64,000 nt of DNA from Vanrija pseudolonga (lineage: Eukaryota > Basidiomycota > Tremellomycetes > Trichosporonales > Trichosporonaceae): contig NC_085850.1 of the NCBI RefSeq assembly GCF_020906515.1, forward strand, positions 3,906,001-3,970,000, read 5' to 3'. The notes under the pieces are model-generated. The model was not told the origin of the DNA. It did no database searches and saw only the letters and a program-made list of their open reading frames with translations. Shown one piece after another: positions 53,801 through 62,894 of the stretch (its first letter is position 1; each line of letters starts with the position of its first letter). The position numbers and the translations under genes are program-made.

Positions 53801-55371
53801 GTCAGCCCCAGCACGTCCCCAAGGAGGAAAAGGATGCCTACGTCGAGGACATCATCGAGCTCCTCGAGCTCCAGGATCTCGCTGACGGCATGATCGGTTT
53901 CCCCGGCTACGGTCTGTCGGTTGAGGCCCGTAAGCGTGTCACCATTGGTGTCGAGCTCGCTGCCAAGCCCGACCTCCTCCTCTTCCTCGATGAGCCTACC
54001 TCGGGTCTTGACGGCCAGTCGGCGTACAACATTGTGCGCTTCCTCCGCAAGCTCACCGCTGCCGGCCAGAAGATTCTCTGCACCATCCACCAGCCCAACG
54101 CTCTCCTCTTCCAGTCGTTCGACCGCCTCCTGCTCCTCCAGCGTGGTGGCGAGTGTGTCTACTTTGGTGACATTGGCCAGGACTCCAAGGTCCTCATCGA
54201 CTACCTCGAGCGCAACGGTGCCAAGGTCCCCGAGGACGCCAACCCTGCCGAGTTCATGCTCGAAGCCATTGGTGCCGGTTCGCGCAAGCGTATCGGCGGT
54301 GACTGGCACGAGAAGTGGAAGAACTCGCCCGAGTTTGCGAAGGTCAAGGAGGAGATTACCACCCTCAAAACCGATGCCCTCGCCAAGCCCGTCGAGGACA
54401 ATGGCAAGCCGTCCGAGTACGCCACCAGCTTCATGTTCCAGCTCAAGGTTGTCCTCGAGCGCACCAACGTCGCTCTTTGGCGCAACGCCGACTACCAGTG
54501 GACGCGTCTCTTTGCGCACATTGCTATTGCCATGGTCGTCCTGCTCACGTTCCTCCGCCTCGACAACTCGTACCTCGCGCTCCAGTACCGTGTCTTCGCC
54601 GTCTTCTTCGCGACCATTCTCCCCGCGCTGGTCCTCGCCCAGATCGAGCCCCAGTACATCATGTCGCGCATGACCTTCAACCGTGAGGCGAGCTCCAAGA
54701 TGTACTCGTCGACCATCTTCGCCCTCACCCAGCTCATTGCCGAGATGCCATACTCGGTTTTGTGCTCGGTCGCCTTCTTCCTCCTCCTCTACTACGGCGT
54801 CGGCTTCCCCGCTGCTTCGAGCCGCGCGGGATACTTCTTCCTCATGGTCCTGTTCACCGAGATTTACTCGGTTACTCTGGGTCAGGCCGTCGCCGCGCTC
54901 TCGCCCTCGATCATCGTCGCCGCGCTGTTCAACCCCTTCCTCCTTGTGCTCTTCTCCGTCTTCTGCGGTGTCACGGCTCCTCCCGCTACCCTGCCTTACT
55001 TCTGGCGCAAGTGGATGTACCCGCTCGACCCCTTCACCCGCCTCATCTCGGGTCTCGTGTCGGTCGCGCTCCAGGACGTCCCCGTCATCTGCAAGAACGA
55101 CGAGTTCAGCCGCTTCCCCCCTCCCGTTGGTCAGACCTGCGCCGAGTACGCCGGCAAGTTCGCCGAAGTCATGGGTGGCTACTTCCAGGACCCCAGTGCC
55201 ACCGACATGTGCAACTACTGCCAGGTCTCCAAGGGCCAGTACTTCTTCCGCAACCTCGAGATCGACTTTAGCACGCGCTGGCGTGACTTTGGCATCTACC
55301 TCTGTTACTCGGTCTTCAACATTATCGTCCTTCTCCTTGCCGCCCGTTACCTCAGGTGGCAGAAGCGATAA
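50830..55371 (+). CDS. PDR-type ABC transporter (ABCG, SNQ2/PDR5-like), intronless
   Basis: Plasma-membrane drug or lipid exporter of 1,513 residues with the fungal PDR layout NBD1-TMD1-NBD2-TMD2. NBD1 has the divergent Walker A GRPGAGCSTF (Cys for Lys), signature VSGGERKRVSIAE and Walker B end WDNSTRGLDAST. NBD2 has GASGAGKTTLLDVLAARK, a divergent signature LSVEARKRVTIG and LLLFLDEPTSGLDGQSA. This asymmetry is standard for PDR proteins. TMD segments include SLIIALIVGSVYFRLPT and ILIGFFLFFMFLQMLF. The start at 50830 follows a CA-rich leader. The whole 4.5 kb is one exon with strongly C-ended codons, while every neighbour has introns. The substrate cannot be read from sequence. Confidence 0.96.
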   Translation: MGDEKQVAPPPPDSVTTAGVNDAHEGTSSDSGTFAGDDARLDLGIDGKPSRSETSSFVGELGHGGVSVHRAKAEFAALERRYSTLSQNSNELKRTTTGRSIRSAFGANPQRTKTTDTTAAASDAEKGQNTEEEFNLSAELRAGRDASNEAGIKHKNVGVVWEDLEVIGAGGMKMNIRNFSNAVIEQFMMPVIQVMGLFGFNPFAPKPKTILFPNSGVLKPGEMCLVLGRPGAGCSTFLKTIANQRDGFLEVKGNVEYAGVGAKEMHKLYAGEVLYNQEDDDHLPTLTVAQTLRFALQLKSPKKRIPGVSVQQWREDLLNLLLSMLNIKHTANTIVGNAFVRGVSGGERKRVSIAEQFCSGAVLSSWDNSTRGLDASTALDYAKSLRLLTDIMQQTTFVSLYQAGEGIYDQFDKVLVLSEGNVVYFGPAKEARAYMVGLGYLDLPRQTTADYLSGCTDPNERRFQEGRDESNVPSTPTQMAEAFVASDINHRMMEEKNAYKAKMEHDEHDREQFRQAVIEQKHRGVPKNSPYTVSFFSQVMAITKRQTILKFQDKFGVYTGYATSLIIALIVGSVYFRLPTSASGAFTRGGLLFLGLLFNALTSFSELPSQMMGRPILFRQVGYRFYRPSAYAVAAVVSDVPFNASNIFLFSIILYFMGGLVSNGGAFWTFYLFVLITFLVMAGFFRTLGVATQDYNVAARLASVLISLMVTYTGYMIPVFRMKRWLFWLYYLNPLSYGYEAIFANEFYRIDMICDNNYIIPRNIPAANVTGFPDTVGPNQLCSIAGSVAGQSLVTGSQYMYDGFRFEKAHMWRNFGILIGFFLFFMFLQMLFMETLQMGASHLSIVVFKKEDKELKERNERLAARRDEFRAGKLDPDLSALSMAPSPFTWEKLHYTVPVPGGQKVLLNDVYGYVKPGTLTALMGASGAGKTTLLDVLAARKSIGVIGGDILMNGRPIDVSFARGCAYAEQLDVHEWTATVREALRFSAYLRQPQHVPKEEKDAYVEDIIELLELQDLADGMIGFPGYGLSVEARKRVTIGVELAAKPDLLLFLDEPTSGLDGQSAYNIVRFLRKLTAAGQKILCTIHQPNALLFQSFDRLLLLQRGGECVYFGDIGQDSKVLIDYLERNGAKVPEDANPAEFMLEAIGAGSRKRIGGDWHEKWKNSPEFAKVKEEITTLKTDALAKPVEDNGKPSEYATSFMFQLKVVLERTNVALWRNADYQWTRLFAHIAIAMVVLLTFLRLDNSYLALQYRVFAVFFATILPALVLAQIEPQYIMSRMTFNREASSKMYSSTIFALTQLIAEMPYSVLCSVAFFLLLYYGVGFPAASSRAGYFFLMVLFTEIYSVTLGQAVAALSPSIIVAALFNPFLLVLFSVFCGVTAPPATLPYFWRKWMYPLDPFTRLISGLVSVALQDVPVICKNDEFSRFPPPVGQTCAEYAGKFAEVMGGYFQDPSATDMCNYCQVSKGQYFFRNLEIDFSTRWRDFGIYLCYSVFNIIVLLLAARYLRWQKR

Positions 55372-55629
55372 TCGCGACGTCGCGCGGTACAGACATCTCC
55401 CATCCTACCTAGACATAGACTCCACCGCAGCTATCTCGTTGCTTTACACAACCGCATGCAGTGTTTCTCGTACTTGAAGTGTCTGTGAGGCAAAGGTGGC
55501 ACATTGAGGGGGGAAGGAGCGTGACAGCGCACAGAAAAATGGGTAGGGTGGCCAGCGGCCAAGTTAGTAGATAGATGGCCTCTCAATCTCCCCGCCTTCC
55601 AAAAACGAAAAAAAAAAAAAAAAAAAAAA
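55372..55629. other. Transporter 3' flank and 5S terminator
   Basis: Includes most of an A24 run (55608-55631), which is T24 on the minus strand and follows the 5S rRNA gene as an RNA polymerase III terminator. Confidence 0.6.
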
Positions 55630-55747
55630 AACCACGACACCCAGGATTCCCATGTGGTCCCCCACCATGGTACTAACTAGGCGGTACTCAGCTTGACTTC
55701 GCAGATCGGACGGGATGCGGTATTTTCTGAGTCCTATGGCCGTGGAT
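55630..55747 (-). rRNA. 5S ribosomal RNA
   Basis: The minus strand reads ATCCACGGCCATAGGACTC at the 5' end. It continues through ACCGCATCCCGTCCGATCTG and CCGCCTAGTTAGTACCA to GGGAATCCTGGGTGTCGTGG. This follows the Tremellomycete 5S sequence almost base for base. Helix I pairs CCACGGC with GTCGTGG, and the change GACTCAG/CTGAGTA keeps a helix. Length is about 118 nt, with a long T run immediately 3'. It stands alone between protein genes, as dispersed 5S genes do in many fungi. Confidence 0.94.
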
Positions 55748-56546
55748 ATTAGATGTCTTTTCGAGGGATTATGTATCTGCTGCTGGGTGGTGTGTGTGGG
55801 CGCACGGGCCGCGCCACGAACATTGCGACATGCCGGCTGTCCATAACTTGGCAGTTCTCCTCGTTCTCGCAATACCTATGTACGGTGTGCATGATTACCC
55901 AGACCTAATGCATCAGGGCATGCATTACAAAAAGGTCAGTTGGACCTATTGACGTTAGATAGACGCTTGGCTGTTATGCGGCGCCTATCTAACGTCAGTA
56001 TGTCTCTCGGGGGTTGTGCTACTCTGACTCATTCTGTAATGCATCCTATATAGTGCCCATCAGTGTGTGCTAATTGGCCGCCCTAATGAATCGTACAGAT
56101 TTGTATTTGGCCCTGAGGTTGGTGGCACCGTCCTACTAATGTCTTACTCGCTCTCGTTGCCCACCCTCGATGTCTCACCAGTGAATTCAGCAGACCCTTT
56201 ACAGCAGCGACACTGACGGGATCCGAACTGTGAACCTTGAGACTGACAGGAAATGCGAACTTGCCTGCAGGTGGTATAGACGACTGAACGAGCTGGTGTC
56301 AGTAGTTAGTGGGGGTGCCAGCCATAGCCGCTGAGCGTATTTCAGTTGCGTCAGCCCCCTCCCATCACACACCCACATTTGATTCCGTCCCGGCCCGCCC
56401 AGCCAAGCCGTCGAGTGCCGATCGAGTCGTCCTAAAAGTCGAGTCGCCGCGATGGCCGATAGCAAGCAACAGCAACAGCGACGATACATAAGCACTTGGA
56501 CTCTCAACTCTCCAACCTAGACACATACATTTTAGACACGCACACC
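55748..56546. other. 5S upstream flank and HIS7 promoter region
   Basis: No gene seen. Contains the nested inverted repeats listed separately and the HIS7 promoter; the last 150 bp before HIS7 are CA/AGC-rich. Confidence 0.5.
55907..56044. repeat. Nested inverted repeats
   Basis: Arms TAATGCAT/ATGCATTA (near 55907-55928), ATGCATTACA (55920-55929) with TGTAATGCAT (56035-56044), AGGTC/GACCT, and a perfect 13-bp pair TGACGTTAGATAG (55950-55962) / CTATCTAACGTCA (55985-55997). It could be a small foldback element or a structured transcript. No family was recognised. Confidence 0.6.
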
Positions 56547-58409
56547 ATGGCAGGCGACTCATCACGACCCAAACTCTACATTCTCGACTATGGAGCCGGC
56601 AACGTCCGGAGGTGGGTTGCGATGCCGCAGCGCCAACTGACACTCCAGTCTGGCCAACTCGATCACCAAGCTCGGCTTCGACTTTGAGTGGATCAAGGAC
56701 GAGTCCGACTTTGACAAGGCCGACGTGGGTATTGCGTCGCTACACATGCCACCCACTGACATCCCCAGAAACTCGTGTTCCCCGGCGTCGGCTCGTTCTA
56801 CAAGGCCGCCCACGGCCTCGAGGAGATTGGCATGGCGGCCCCATTGAAACGCTACATTCAGTCGGGCAAGCCCTACTTTGGCATCTGCATCGGCATGCAG
56901 GTGCTGTTCGAGTCGTCCGAGGAGACGGAGGGCGCCAAGGGCCTCGGCATCATCCCGTACCCCATCTCCAAGTTTGACGCCAACGACGCCGGCCACGGCA
57001 AGAAGAGCGTGCCGCACATGGGCTGGAACGGCGCGTGGCGCGCCACGGCCCCCGCGGCCGACGAGCAGTCGCTCCTCCTCCCCAACGAGGACTACTACTT
57101 TGTCCACTCGTTCGCCGCGCTCCGGGGCAAGGGCGACGAGTCCGAGCTGCTCAAGTACGCGTACACGCTGTCGCGGTACGGCAACGAGACGTTTGTCTCG
57201 TCCATCCGGAGGGGCAACGTCTTTGCGACGCAGTTCCACCCCGAAAAGTCTGGACCCGCCGGGCTCGACCTCCTCCGCAGGTGGCTCGAGGCGCCCGTCG
57301 CCGCCGTGTCGTCCGCGCCGCACCCGCTCCCTGCCGTCCCCGCGCCGCAGCTGATTGCGGCCGACCCCCGCCCGGCCCGCGCGCAGGGCACCGGCCTCAC
57401 GTCGCGCATTGTCGCGTGCCTCGACGTGCGCTCCAACGACCAGGGCGACCTCGTCGTCACCAAGGGCGACCAGTACGACGTGCGCGAGAAGGAAGACGGC
57501 GGCAACGTGCGCAACCTCGGCAAGCCCGTCTCCCTCGCCAGCAAGTACTACCAGGCGGGTGCGGACGAGGTGTGCTTTTTGAACATTACGTCGTTCCGCT
57601 CGTCGGCGCTGCAGGACCAGCCGATGCTCGATGTCGTCCGCGCGTCGGCCGAGACCGTCTTTGTGCCCCTTACTGTTGGCGGCGGGATCAAGGACACGGT
57701 CGACCCGGACGGCACGGCGCGCTCGGCGCTCGAGGTCGCCGGCGCGTACTTCCGCGCCGGGGCGGACAAGGTGTCGATCGGCTCCGAGGCCGTCATCAAC
57801 GTGCAGGACCTGCTCGAGCGCGAGGCGCGCGGCGAGCCCGCGCTCACTGGCAAGACGGGCATCGAGACCATCTCCAAGGCGTACGGCGCGCAGGCTGTCG
57901 TCGTGTCGTTTGACCCCAAGCGCGTGTACTACGACACGACGGTGCCCAACTGGATCGAGCAGGTGCCCGAGGCGCACCGCGCGTGTCTTGTTACCGGCGA
58001 GACGTCGACCACGAGGACCAAGCCAGAGGAGCAGGGCAAGGCGTGGTGGTACCAGTCTACCATTTCCGGCGGCCGCGACGTCCGTGACATCGACGTGATC
58101 CAGCTCGCCAAGGGCGTCGAGCGTCTCGGCGCCGGAGAGCTGCTCATCAACTCGGTCGACCGCGACGGATCGGGCAAGGGCTTTGACCTTGATCTCATCA
58201 GGTTGATCCGTGACGCCGTGTCCATCCCTGTGGTTGCTAGCTCGGGTGCTGGGTCGCCTGGCGACTTTGAGGAGGTCTTTGTCAAGACTGGCGCCGAGGC
58301 CGCCCTTGCCGCTGGCATCTTCCACCGCGACGAGGTGGGCATTGACGACGTCAAGGCGTCGCTCGAGAAGGACGGTCTGCCCGTCCGCCGCACCGCCCTC
58401 GCTGTTTAG
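56547..58409 (+). CDS. HIS7: Imidazole glycerol-phosphate synthase (HisH-HisF fusion)
   Basis: Fifth step of histidine synthesis: glutamine amidotransferase plus cyclase, giving imidazole glycerol phosphate and AICAR. The glutaminase half starts LYILDYGAGNVR/SLANSI and carries GVGSF, the nucleophile loop YFGICIGMQVLFE and FATQFHPEKSG (Cys-His-Glu triad). The cyclase half starts LTSRIVACLDVRSNDQGDLV (catalytic Asp) and continues with ADEVCFLNITSFR, FVPLTVGGGI, DKVSIGSEA, LLINSVDRDGSGKGFDLDLI (second catalytic Asp) and PVVASSGAGSPGDFEEVF. Introns of 37 and 44 nt lie near the 5' end. About 590 residues, the normal size for fungal His7. The start at 56547 is the first ATG of the leader. Confidence 0.97.
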
Positions 58410-58578
58410 AGTGCAGCGCAACATAATGTAGATTTTGGGTATCAATGCATGCAACGCGGCATATGGGCTGCGGCCCGCACGCTCATTATAAGACTCGTAG
58501 ACTGCTCAGCGGCGTCCTAGAAACGAAAACCCCCAGTCAGCTATGTGGTTGCCTCTCCTGGCCGGCTTCGCCTCATCA

Positions 58579-60406
58579 TCACGCACTGCCCGCAAACTTG
58601 ACAATAGCGTCGCGCAGCGTCTTGCCCGCCTTCTCTGCCTCCTTGCGCGTCATGTTGGCGCTCAGCGACACCTTGAGACTCGGCTCTGGGTCAAACACCT
58701 CCTGTCCACGCAGTCGGCGCGCGCGCGTGACCAGCACGCCGTTTGCGAGCGTCTCATCCACAATCTCTTGCAGGAGAGTCTCCTCGGCCTCGAGCGAAGG
58801 TGGTGGGTTGAGTAGGAAGATGTGGATAAGAGCCGACTGCTCGTCCGAGGGGATGGAGATGAGAGCGTCCTTGTTGTCTGGGCCGCCAGGAGTCGAGGGC
58901 ACAGGCTCAATCTTGCTCAGCTGCTGCCTGAAAGCCTGAATGTTGTTGTGGAGGTCGGAGAGGAGCTTGGGTTGCGAGGCCATCAAGGCTGTAGCGGCCG
59001 AAGAGACGGTGGCGTGCATGGCGGGAAGGGCGGCGGAGAAGACGGACGCGGCAGAGTTGATGCGCTGGTGGTTGGTGACAACGTACGAGCCAGCGCAGAA
59101 ACCACCACCGGCGCCCAGGCTGTTGGCCATGGAGCCGACGAGGATGTCGACCTCGGAGCCAGGGATACCGTAGTGCTCGGTGAGACCGCGACCGTGCTGG
59201 CCAACCATACCAAACGACATGGACTCGTCGAGGATGAGGCGGTACTTGTACTTGTACTTGAGCTCCATCTGAGGGTGTGAGCTGTAAGTCCGGCAGACAA
59301 CAACTCACAATCTTGGGAAGGTCCGCCATCATACCGTCGTTCTCAAAGATACCCTCGGTCACAATGAAACGCTTGGTGAGCTTGCCACGCTTGCGCTTGA
59401 TCTCGCGGTCGACAAGGGCCAGCACACGCTCGAGGTCCTTCATGTCACCGTGGGCATACCAGCGGATCTGGGAGCGCGACAGCTGGAGACCCTTGTGAAT
59501 GGCAAAGTTGACACCGCGGTCGGCGACGATAATGTCACCACGCTTGGCAAAGGCAGGAATAACCGACGACACGGCCGAGAACGACTGGGCGTAGATGATG
59601 GCCGACTCCATGTCGAGAAACTCTGCAAGGTCACGCTCAAACTGAGTATGCACGTCTGTGCGCGTCATGTTAGTCACGTCCAACAGCGATCCGACGCGAC
59701 TCGAGAGTCTATTGTTTGTCGCGACAGCCACTCAAACCCACCAATGGTCCCGTAAAAGCCCATGGGTCCGCACGAGCCCACTCCGTACTCCCTGAGGGTC
59801 TTGATGGCCACATCCTTGATGTGGTCGTTCTCGACGAATCCGAGCCAGTCATACACGGCGAGGTTGAGGACGGGCTTGCCGTTGGGGGAGAGCTTGACGT
59901 GGGTGCCGTTCTGGCCGTAGACGACGGGGACGGACGCGAGGGTGCCGCGCTCAATGTTGGTCAATGGCGCCACGAGAGGCGTGGGCTGCCACTCGTCGAT
60001 GAGCTCGTCGATTTCCTGTGTAGTCGCGTGAGTGCTGTGCTCCACAATGCAGTGTTGACACGGGGCCGGGGTTGGGACGTAGGCGAGGGAGACCCCGTCC
60101 CCCCTCTTCCCTGCGCGTGAAATGACGACGACGACGTACCTTCTCACTGAGCTTGAGCTTTCCGCCCTCGCCTTCGCCGCGCGTCCGTCCCATCAGCACG
60201 GTGCGGAGTGCATAGGCAAACAGCAGCAGCTCGAGGGCTGAGCGCCACGGGTCATCCTGGTAAGACGACTTGACATAGCGGACGAGGATGGGCGAGCCGG
60301 GGATCCGATGGAATGCGTCGACAACAAACTCGAGGGTGGAGGAGAGGAATGAGATGATTGGGATGAGGACGGGGGAGATGTCGGTGGGTGTGGATTGCGA
60401 TGCCAT
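58579..60406 (-). CDS. LCB1: Serine palmitoyltransferase subunit 1
   Basis: Non-catalytic partner of Lcb2 in the ER enzyme that starts sphingolipid synthesis from serine and palmitoyl-CoA. The N-terminus is amphipathic to hydrophobic (SALELLLFAYALRTVLMG). The AAT-I fold shows LNLAVYDWLGF, GSCGPMGFYGTI/DVHTQFE, AIIYAQSFSAVSSVIPAF, FIVTEGIFENDGMMADLPKI and RLILDESMSFGMVGQHGRG. In the PLP site the sequence reads ILVGSMANSLGAGGGFC, without the lysine that holds PLP in Lcb2; this is normal for Lcb1. Short introns give about 550 residues. The start at 60406 (MASQSTPTDIS) leads directly into the conserved part. Divergent from the methyltransferase gene. Confidence 0.94.
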
Positions 60407-61168
60407 GATGCTATGTGTGTGTCGAGGAGGGCTGCTTGAGAGGGTGTGGGTCGGTCGCCAGTCCGCCGTCGACGTGAAGGAGGTGGGGGGTTGGGTAAGA
60501 GAGCAAGTGACAAGACGGAGGTTGACTTGAGAGACGAGGAAAGCAACTCGTCGTACCGCGGACACGACCCGCCGTTGGCCGTGGTCACACCCACAACTCG
60601 CCTAAGGGTCTCACTGGCGCGAACCGCGTCGCTCTTAGCCCTGGACGCCACGTGGCAAAAAATTGATCACTTTTTTCGGGATTTAGCCCAATGGACCGCC
60701 ACTGTGCCACTATGGAGTTGTAGAGTGCATTGGTGGACTGGAGCGTAGGTACTGTGTATGACGATGGGCAGGCAGTGTGCGGGGAAGTGGTAGATGTGTT
60801 GCGCCTGAAGTGCGGACAGTGGCCGGAAGGGCAGGCCACTGTTTCCGCCCACGGCTTCTCTGCAAAGAGATGCCACTCGGGCAAGCGCTTCAGCGTCACT
60901 GGACAACAGTGTCTGATATGCATATGCTCTCCTTGATCACTCGCATCGTGAACGGAAGGACGATAACACATACCGCTTGTTGCAAGAGACGTTGCCGGAC
61001 ACTGACCGGCAATGTCGACGATGTGGCACAACGGCGGCTACGACCGATAACGACAACCCTGACATCATCGTGGTCCAGAGTTCGGACGAACAACAGATTC
61101 ACACCTTCTCATCCATCTCGCTTCCACACACCCCACCCTCCACGCACGCACGCACACCGCTGTACACC
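60407..61168. promoter_or_regulatory. Divergent region, LCB1 / N2227 methyltransferase
   Basis: 762 bp between two start codons pointing apart. CA-rich leader directly before 61169. No gene was seen. Confidence 0.5.
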
Positions 61169-62636
61169 ATGTCCGACTCGGAGGAGCGCCAGCACTGGCG
61201 CGACGTTGTGCGCTCGTTTGACGGGTACATGCAGTACCACGTAGGTTGCTTGCTGCGCCGGCGCGCTGACACTGGCCAGCTGTCGGCCAACAATGCCCGC
61301 CGGATGGCTTTTCTGCAGCTGCCGCGTGACGCGCGCTCGGCGTTCGAGAAGATCGGGTATAGGGACAAGCTGGATGCGGTGGACGAGGGGATTCGGCGGT
61401 GAGCGCGGCGCTGGCACGCCGCAGCGCGTCGTTGGCTGAGGCTGACCTGCACGCAACAGCAACGCCGAGTTTGTCGACCTCGTCATCCAGGACCCCGTGT
61501 TCGCCGACATGCTGCTAGACGACAGCGCACCGCACGCGCACTCGCACGACATTGGTCCCCATGCCGCCGAGCACGCCGGGCATGGGCACTCGCACGACCA
61601 CGGGCACGCCCACGGCCACGGGCATGGCCACTCGCACTCGGCGCCAGCGGCGTCCACGCCCAAGCCGACGCAGGCGGAGCGCGACCTCAGCCAGGACAAG
61701 GTGCGCTCCACGCTGCGCTCGTTCGCGCGCGACTGGAGCGTCGAGGGCGCGGCTGAGCGCGCGGCGGCGTACGACCCCATCCTGCGCGCCCTCGAGGCGT
61801 ACTACCCGCCCGAGAAGCGCGAGGGCGTCAAGGTCCTCGTGCCCGGCTGCGGGCTGGGCAGGCTGGCCATGGAGATTGCCGCGCTGGGGTTCGAGAGCCA
61901 GGGTAACGAGTTTAGCACGTTCATGTTGATTGCAAGCAACTTTGTGCTCAACCAGTGGGTCGCGCGGCGGTTGAGGCGAGCTGGCACTGACACCCTTACA
62001 GGTCAACCCACCCCAACGCGCACGTCCTCTTCCCGTGGCTGCACTCGTTCAGCAACCACCTCACGACGGGGGACAACCTCCTGCGCTCGGTGCTCATCCC
62101 CGACGTGGTGCCGGCCGACATTTTGGCGGGCAGGCCAGAGGGCGCGTTCTCGCTCGTCGCGGGCGACTTTGAGGAGGTGTACGGCCCGCAGCACTGGCGC
62201 GAGGGCGCCGGCGGCGGAAGCGACGAGGCGAACAACGCCGACCAGCGCGGGCGGTGGGGCGCCGTCGTGACGTGCTTCTTTATCGACACGGCGCGTAACG
62301 TGCTCAACTACCTCCGCATCATCCACACCATCCTCGCTAACGGCGGCGTGTGGATCAACCTCGGCCCGCTGCTGTGGCATTTCGAGAACTCGCCCACGCC
62401 CTCGGCCAAGGGCGAGGTCGGGAGCATTGAGCTCTCGCTCGACGAGGTCAAGGAGCTCGCGCGCATGGTCGGCTTTGAGATCAAGGAGGAGAAGATGGTC
62501 CGGTCGACGTACACTGGCGTGCCGGACAGCATGCTCGAGCATGTGTACAACGTGAGTTGAAGCATCGTAGCGCACCCACCTCACACCCCAGTGCGCATTC
62601 TGGACCGCCACAAAGCTGCCCAAGACGGCAGCGTAG
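61169..62636 (+). CDS. Carnosine N-methyltransferase-like protein (N2227 family) with His-rich insert
   Basis: SAM-dependent methyltransferase. Family motifs: HWRDVVRSFDGYMQYHV, DKVRSTLRSFARDWSVEGA, VLVPGCGLGRLAMEIAALGF (SAM site), QGNEFSTFMLIASNFVLN/STHPNAHVLFPW, DILAGRPEGAFSLVAGDFEE, WGAVVTCFFIDTARNVLNYL and GGVWINLGPLLWHF. The last exon, after a 43-nt intron, adds CAFWTATKLPKTAA and the stop at 62634-62636. Between FADMLLDD and the methyltransferase core lies a run of about 36 residues dominated by His-Gly, His-Ser and His-Asp (61534-61640), not part of the family core and likely metal-binding. Human CARNMT1 turns carnosine into anserine; the fungal substrate is unknown. Confidence 0.9.
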
Positions 62637-62894
62637 ACACAAAGTAGAACCAAGCATAGCCCCCTACACGCTAGACACATTTGACATCACATGCGCCTCA
62701 ATATGTATGTTGAAACAGTCGTTGTCGTCGCGTCGTCGTCGTCGTCGTCGCCGTCGCCGTTCCCAAAAGATCACAGAGGTATAAATCTAACCTGATACGC
62801 GGACAAATATGTAGTTGAAACAGTGCGGCTGAAGTGGAAGTGGCTTCGCCTGGTAGTCTTTTCGTCTTCACCGCCTAGTAGCCGTCTTCACCAT
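62637..62894. other. Convergent 3' flank with (GTC) microsatellite
   Basis: A GTC/CGT-rich tract at 62718-62760 lies just after the methyltransferase gene. No gene was seen. Confidence 0.5.

Noticed and set aside
50983-54519. Minus-strand frame of 1,178 codons opposite the ABC transporter
   Set aside because: It mirrors the strong codon bias of the real gene, has no recognised domain and consists mostly of Glu, Val, Leu and Gly.
55564-55872. Minus-strand frame of 102 codons
   Set aside because: It overlaps the 5S rRNA gene and its T run (translated as poly-Phe).
56205-56260. T-arm-like sequence (GGTTCACAGTTCGGATCC on the minus strand)
   Set aside because: No matching acceptor stem, D arm or anticodon arm could be built around it.
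56562-58454. Minus-strand frame of 630 codons opposite HIS7
   Set aside because: Arg/Val/Leu-rich shadow of a firmly identified gene.
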